Shown here: one piece after another, positions 22,188 to 25,117 of the stretch
Numbering within the stretch: position 1 is the first letter of the stretch
Layout of the letters: every line of letters begins with the position of its first letter
Source: JAYSRU01 sp043720875
GTDB taxonomy: Bacteria > Bacteroidota > Bacteroidia > Flavobacteriales_D > Crocinitomicaceae
Assembly: GCA_043720875.1 (NCBI GenBank)
Contig: JAYSRU010000235.1
Span: 1-25,117 of the forward strand
Length of the DNA stretch: 25,117 nt
Reading direction: 5' to 3'
Notes under the pieces: generated by a model
The model's input: the letters and a program-made list of their open reading frames with translations, nothing else
Told to the model about the DNA's origin: nothing
Databases searched by the model: none
Made by a program: the position numbers and the translations under genes

Positions 22188-22219
22188 CCGTATGGGGGTG
22201 AAATTTTACCCGATTACGG
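22188..22219 (+). promoter_or_regulatory. Leader stem-loop of the act operon mRNA
   Basis: CCGTA (22188-22192) pairs with TACGG (22215-22219). After a symmetric 3-by-3 internal loop, GGGT (22196-22199) pairs with ACCC (22208-22211), and one G-U and one A-U pair close a 4-base loop. It begins within a few bases of the predicted transcript start, so it would cap the 5' end of the mRNA. A role in stability or control is inference. Confidence 0.5.
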
Positions 22220-22250
22220 ATTGAAACTTACTTAAATAGTTATATTTCAA

Positions 22251-23591
22251 ATGCTTAGAAAATTTAAATTTTGGAAAACATCTCTGTCGCTTGCAATTGC
22301 AATTGCATGTTCTGGGGTATCCTTTTCTCAAGGCGAAGGCTTATTTAAAGCCAAATGTGCAACATGTCACCAAGTTTTTAAAAACGGTACTGGTCCGAAG
22401 TTGTATCAAGTTCGTGCGAAATGGGAATCGGGTGGCGCAATGCCAGGTTCAATTATCAAATGGGTTAATAATTGGCAAGCTGCTGCCGCCTTAGATCCTT
22501 ACGCTGCGACAACATCACAATGGGCTCCTTCTGCCATGTCGTTCTTTCCAGAGTTGAAAGAAACTGAAATAGTAGCGATACTAGATTGGGTAGATGCTCA
22601 AGAAGATAAAGTAGTCGGTCCACCGGTTGTTGGAGGTCCTGAAGGTGCTGCTGAAGGTGCTGCAGAAGAGCCGGATTCATTTCCTTGGTGGTTAGCGATT
22701 TTAACAGTTGTTTTTGCTACTGTGATAGCAGCAGTTGGAAGTGTGCGTCGTCAATTGGCTAATGCAACATTAACTGCGGAAGGTAAAACGCCAAATGCAG
22801 ATACGAAGACATATAAGCAAGAATTTGGTTCTTGGGCTTGGAAAAATAAAAAATCAGTTGGTTTTGTTTCATTGATAGTGATTATTTTGTTTATCTCTAT
22901 TGGTATTCAAGGTTTAGGTAATATTGGGGTAGTGGAAGCATATCAGCCATCTCAACCTATTGCATTCCCTCACGCTATCCATGCAGGTATTAATGGTATT
23001 GATTGTAAGTACTGTCATAATTCAGTGAATAAAGGGAAACATGCGGGTATACCTACAGTCAATGTATGTATGAACTGTCACAAGCAAATCAACGGAGTAA
23101 CTCCAACAGCTGCTGAGCAGATAGCAAAAATATACACTGCTGCTGGTTGGGTAGTTAACGCTGCAGGTCAAGGTAAATATACGGGGAAAACTAGCCCAAT
23201 CGTTTGGAATAAAGTTCACGTTCTTCCTGATCACGTTGCATTCAACCACAAGCAACACGTAGTAGTTGGAGGAATTGATTGTAAGCAGTGTCACGGTGAC
23301 ATGACTAAGCAATCGGAAGCAGTTCGAGTTGTTCCAGTGGAAGAATTGAATAAAATTGAAGGAAACGTAGTGCTTAAAAGACCAACGCTTACAATGGGTT
23401 GGTGTATTGAGTGTCACGCTGAAAAAGAAATTCATGCTGGACCTTTAAACGGAAAGAAAGATGGTTATTATGATGAAATTCATAAGCGTCTTATTAAGCA
23501 TGATAAAAAGCTTTACGAAAGCTACCTAGAAGACGGAAAAGTTACTCCGAAAGAATTAGGCGGTTGGGAATGTTCAAAATGTCACTATTAA
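22251..23591 (+). CDS. actA: Alternative complex III multihaem cytochrome c subunit ActA
   Basis: ActA carries electrons in alternative complex III, a quinol-oxidising respiratory complex that replaces cytochrome bc1 in many Bacteroidota. The 446-residue protein has a signal-like N-terminus (about 1-27) and six CxxCH haem sites: 36-40, 252-256, 273-277, 344-348, 385-389 and 441-445. The first sits in a separate N-terminal mono-haem domain (about 28-120), where Met96 is a likely axial ligand. A Gly/Ala/Glu-rich linker (128-141) and two membrane segments (about 146-165 and 203-223) follow. The C-terminal five-haem domain resembles cytochrome c3-type proteins. The last haem site is two residues from the C-terminus. 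The actB gene begins 27 bases downstream, so the operon order supports the call. A promoter, tandem repeat and leader stem-loop precede it. Confidence 0.92.
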   Translation: MLRKFKFWKTSLSLAIAIACSGVSFSQGEGLFKAKCATCHQVFKNGTGPKLYQVRAKWESGGAMPGSIIKWVNNWQAAAALDPYAATTSQWAPSAMSFFPELKETEIVAILDWVDAQEDKVVGPPVVGGPEGAAEGAAEEPDSFPWWLAILTVVFATVIAAVGSVRRQLANATLTAEGKTPNADTKTYKQEFGSWAWKNKKSVGFVSLIVIILFISIGIQGLGNIGVVEAYQPSQPIAFPHAIHAGINGIDCKYCHNSVNKGKHAGIPTVNVCMNCHKQINGVTPTAAEQIAKIYTAAGWVVNAAGQGKYTGKTSPIVWNKVHVLPDHVAFNHKQHVVVGGIDCKQCHGDMTKQSEAVRVVPVEELNKIEGNVVLKRPTLTMGWCIECHAEKEIHAGPLNGKKDGYYDEIHKRLIKHDKKLYESYLEDGKVTPKELGGWECSKCHY

Positions 23592-23618
23592 TTAATCGAA
23601 GAAGACCAAACAAAAGAC

Positions 23619-25117
23619 ATGGGAATCTCTAGAAAATATTGGAAAGGAATGGAGGAGTTGCAAGAAACTCCAGCATTCTTAGAATCAAAAGAACAAGAAT
23701 TTGTAGGACAAGGTATGGACCAGTTTTTATCGGATGATAAATTGGCTGAATCATCTACCGCTCGTCGTGACTTCTTAAAGTTTCTGGGCTTTAGCGTAGC
23801 AGCTGCAACAGTAGCTGCATGTGAAGCGCCAGTTACTAAATCCGTACCTTATGTTATTAAACCGGAAAACATTACTCCAGGTTTACCAACATGGTACGCA
23901 TCTACTTATTATGATGGTGTATCTTATGCATCTATCTTAATAAAGACGCGTGAAGGTCGACCTATCTTTATTAAGGGTAATAAAGAACAAGGTTTTTCAA
24001 AAGGAGCTGTTAATCCTCAAATTGTTGCCTCAGTGTTACCGTTGTATGACGCAGAACGTTTACAAGGTCCAACAAAAGGTGGTGTTGATTCAAAATGGTC
24101 TAACGTTGATAGTGATATCAAAACTAAATTGGATGCATTAAGAGCTGGAGGTAAAAAAATAGTTGTATTATCAAACACGATTATTTCTCCTTCATTAAAT
24201 GCTGCAATCAAAACTTTAGGTGGAGCTACTGAAAGTCCAAATTTCGAACACATTCAATACGATGCGGTTTCTTATGCGGGTATGCGTCAAGCAAATTTAG
24301 CTTCTTTCGGATCAGCTTTTATTCCTGATTATGATTTTTCAAAAGCAAAAACAATTGTATCTATTGGTGCTGACTTTATGGGCACTTGGTTATTGGCAAA
24401 TGAATATACCTCTCAATATAAAGTAAACCGTAAACCAGAAGCGGCATGGATGTCACGTCATTTTCAATTTGAATCGATTATGTCGATCTCAGGTTCGAAT
24501 GCTGATTACCGTGGTATGATTAAGCCTTCTGAGCAAGCTGCTGTTGTTGCGTATATCTTGAAAAAGATGGGTGTTGATACTGGAGTTTCAGCAACATTAA
24601 ATGCGGGTGCAAGTAAAGTTGCTGATTTAGCAATTGAGGCATTAAAGAAAACAGGAAAAGAATCAATCGTTGTTGCTGGGTCAAATGACAAAGCAGTTCA
24701 AATATTGGTTAATAAATTAAATTCTGTATTGAGCACATACGGAACTACAATTGATACAAACAATACAGTTAATTTATTTGCTTCTCAAGATGATAAGGTA
24801 AGTAAATTAGTTGCAGATGTTATTTCTGGAAATGGTCCTGCGGCTTTAATTATGTTAGATGTAAATCCAGCATATACATTGCAAAACGGAGCTGCTTTCA
24901 CAAAAGCACTTAAAAATATTGATTTAACGGTTGCTTTATCATCTTATATAGATGAAACTGCTACTGCTTGTGATTATGTTTGTCCTACTCACCATGCATT
25001 AGAAGCATGGATGGATTTTAATCCAAAGAAAAACCACGTAGCAATTGCACAACCTGCAATTCGTCCGTTATGGAATACTTCAAACCCAATCGAATCATTT
25101 TTAGTTTGGTCAGGAGT
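23619..25117 (+). CDS. actB: Alternative complex III subunit ActB, TAT-variant molybdopterin oxidoreductase-like, 3' end cut by window
   Basis: The frame starts at ATG 23619 and is open to the right edge (499 codons). The N-terminus is the extended TAT-variant type: an amphipathic stretch of about 45 residues, then STARRDFLKFLG (46-57) with the twin Arg at 49-50, and a hydrophobic run ending VAAC with Cys68, which fits a lipobox. The following part (about 75-499) resembles the molybdopterin-oxidoreductase fold. In known ACIII complexes this domain lacks the molybdenum cofactor and acts as scaffold, with Fe-S clusters in a C-terminal domain that lies beyond this window. Transport by the Tat system and lipid anchoring are inferred from the leader. 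Spacing of 27 bases after actA shows one operon; actC-F would be expected next. Confidence 0.93.
   Translation, partial: MGISRKYWKGMEELQETPAFLESKEQEFVGQGMDQFLSDDKLAESSTARRDFLKFLGFSVAAATVAACEAPVTKSVPYVIKPENITPGLPTWYASTYYDGVSYASILIKTREGRPIFIKGNKEQGFSKGAVNPQIVASVLPLYDAERLQGPTKGGVDSKWSNVDSDIKTKLDALRAGGKKIVVLSNTIISPSLNAAIKTLGGATESPNFEHIQYDAVSYAGMRQANLASFGSAFIPDYDFSKAKTIVSIGADFMGTWLLANEYTSQYKVNRKPEAAWMSRHFQFESIMSISGSNADYRGMIKPSEQAAVVAYILKKMGVDTGVSATLNAGASKVADLAIEALKKTGKESIVVAGSNDKAVQILVNKLNSVLSTYGTTIDTNNTVNLFASQDDKVSKLVADVISGNGPAALIMLDVNPAYTLQNGAAFTKALKNIDLTVALSSYIDETATACDYVCPTHHALEAWMDFNPKKNHVAIAQPAIRPLWNTSNPIESFLVWSG

Larger units (their letters stand above)
21922..22250. other. Divergent control region between SPOR and actA genes
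   Basis: This 329-base gap holds the SPOR gene promoter, a 12-base perfect palindrome (21961-21972), a tandem 11-base repeat (22142-22163), the actA -7 box (22177-22184) and a leader stem-loop (22188-22219). The part from 21973 to 22141 is very AT-rich with no frame or motif I can support. Confidence 0.6.

Overview
The window looks like a piece of an AT-rich chromosome of a Bacteroidota bacterium, most likely from the Flavobacteriales. This rests on recurring TAnnTTTG-type promoter boxes, start sites with no obvious Shine-Dalgarno sequence, and family content typical of the phylum: an alternative complex III operon, a SpmA-SpmB fusion protein, a CarboxypepD_reg-like secreted protein, a SPOR protein, an OmpA-like protein with a divergent motif, and rnpA overlapping an S41 protease gene. 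I see no insertion sequence, phage gene, CRISPR array or integron, so this is ordinary core-type chromosome rather than an accessory island.

Layout. Positions 1-12220 are a long run of minus-strand genes. In order along the plus strand they are a secreted M23 metallopeptidase cut by the window edge, a lipoprotein-like beta-propeller protein, a full-length cyanophycin synthetase (cphA), an OmpA-like envelope protein, a SpmA-SpmB membrane fusion, a periplasmic double-parvulin peptidyl-prolyl isomerase with a strong terminator, and guaB. Divergent from guaB are three plus-strand genes (12371-14333): a small secreted regulatory-domain protein, an RRM RNA-binding protein and a crotonase-family enzyme. 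A bidirectional terminator at 14381-14417 separates these from a minus-strand secreted protein of unknown function and a tRNA-Asn(GUU) gene with its own promoter and terminator.

Positions 16617-20267 form a minus-strand operon in transcription order rnpA, S41 C-terminal processing protease, O-antigen ligase/polymerase-like membrane protein; rnpA overlaps the protease gene by 14 bases. A plus-strand HI0933-type flavoprotein then converges on a small minus-strand SPOR protein. The right end (22251 onward) starts an alternative complex III operon: actA, a membrane-bound multihaem cytochrome, followed 27 bases later by actB, which is cut by the window edge.

Functionally the window mixes envelope biogenesis (M23, OmpA-like, parvulin foldase, S41 protease, O-antigen ligase, SPOR), nucleotide and RNA housekeeping (guaB, rnpA, tRNA-Asn, RRM protein), nitrogen storage (cphA) and respiration (ACIII). 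The most interesting non-coding signals are upstream of actA: a tandem 11-base repeat where the -33 element should be, then a perfect -7 box, then a 32-nt imperfect stem-loop near the predicted transcript start. The cyanophycin synthetase without an adjacent cyanophycinase, and the unclassified secreted 525-residue protein, are the gene-level items most worth following up. I did not find a clearly new multi-gene system.
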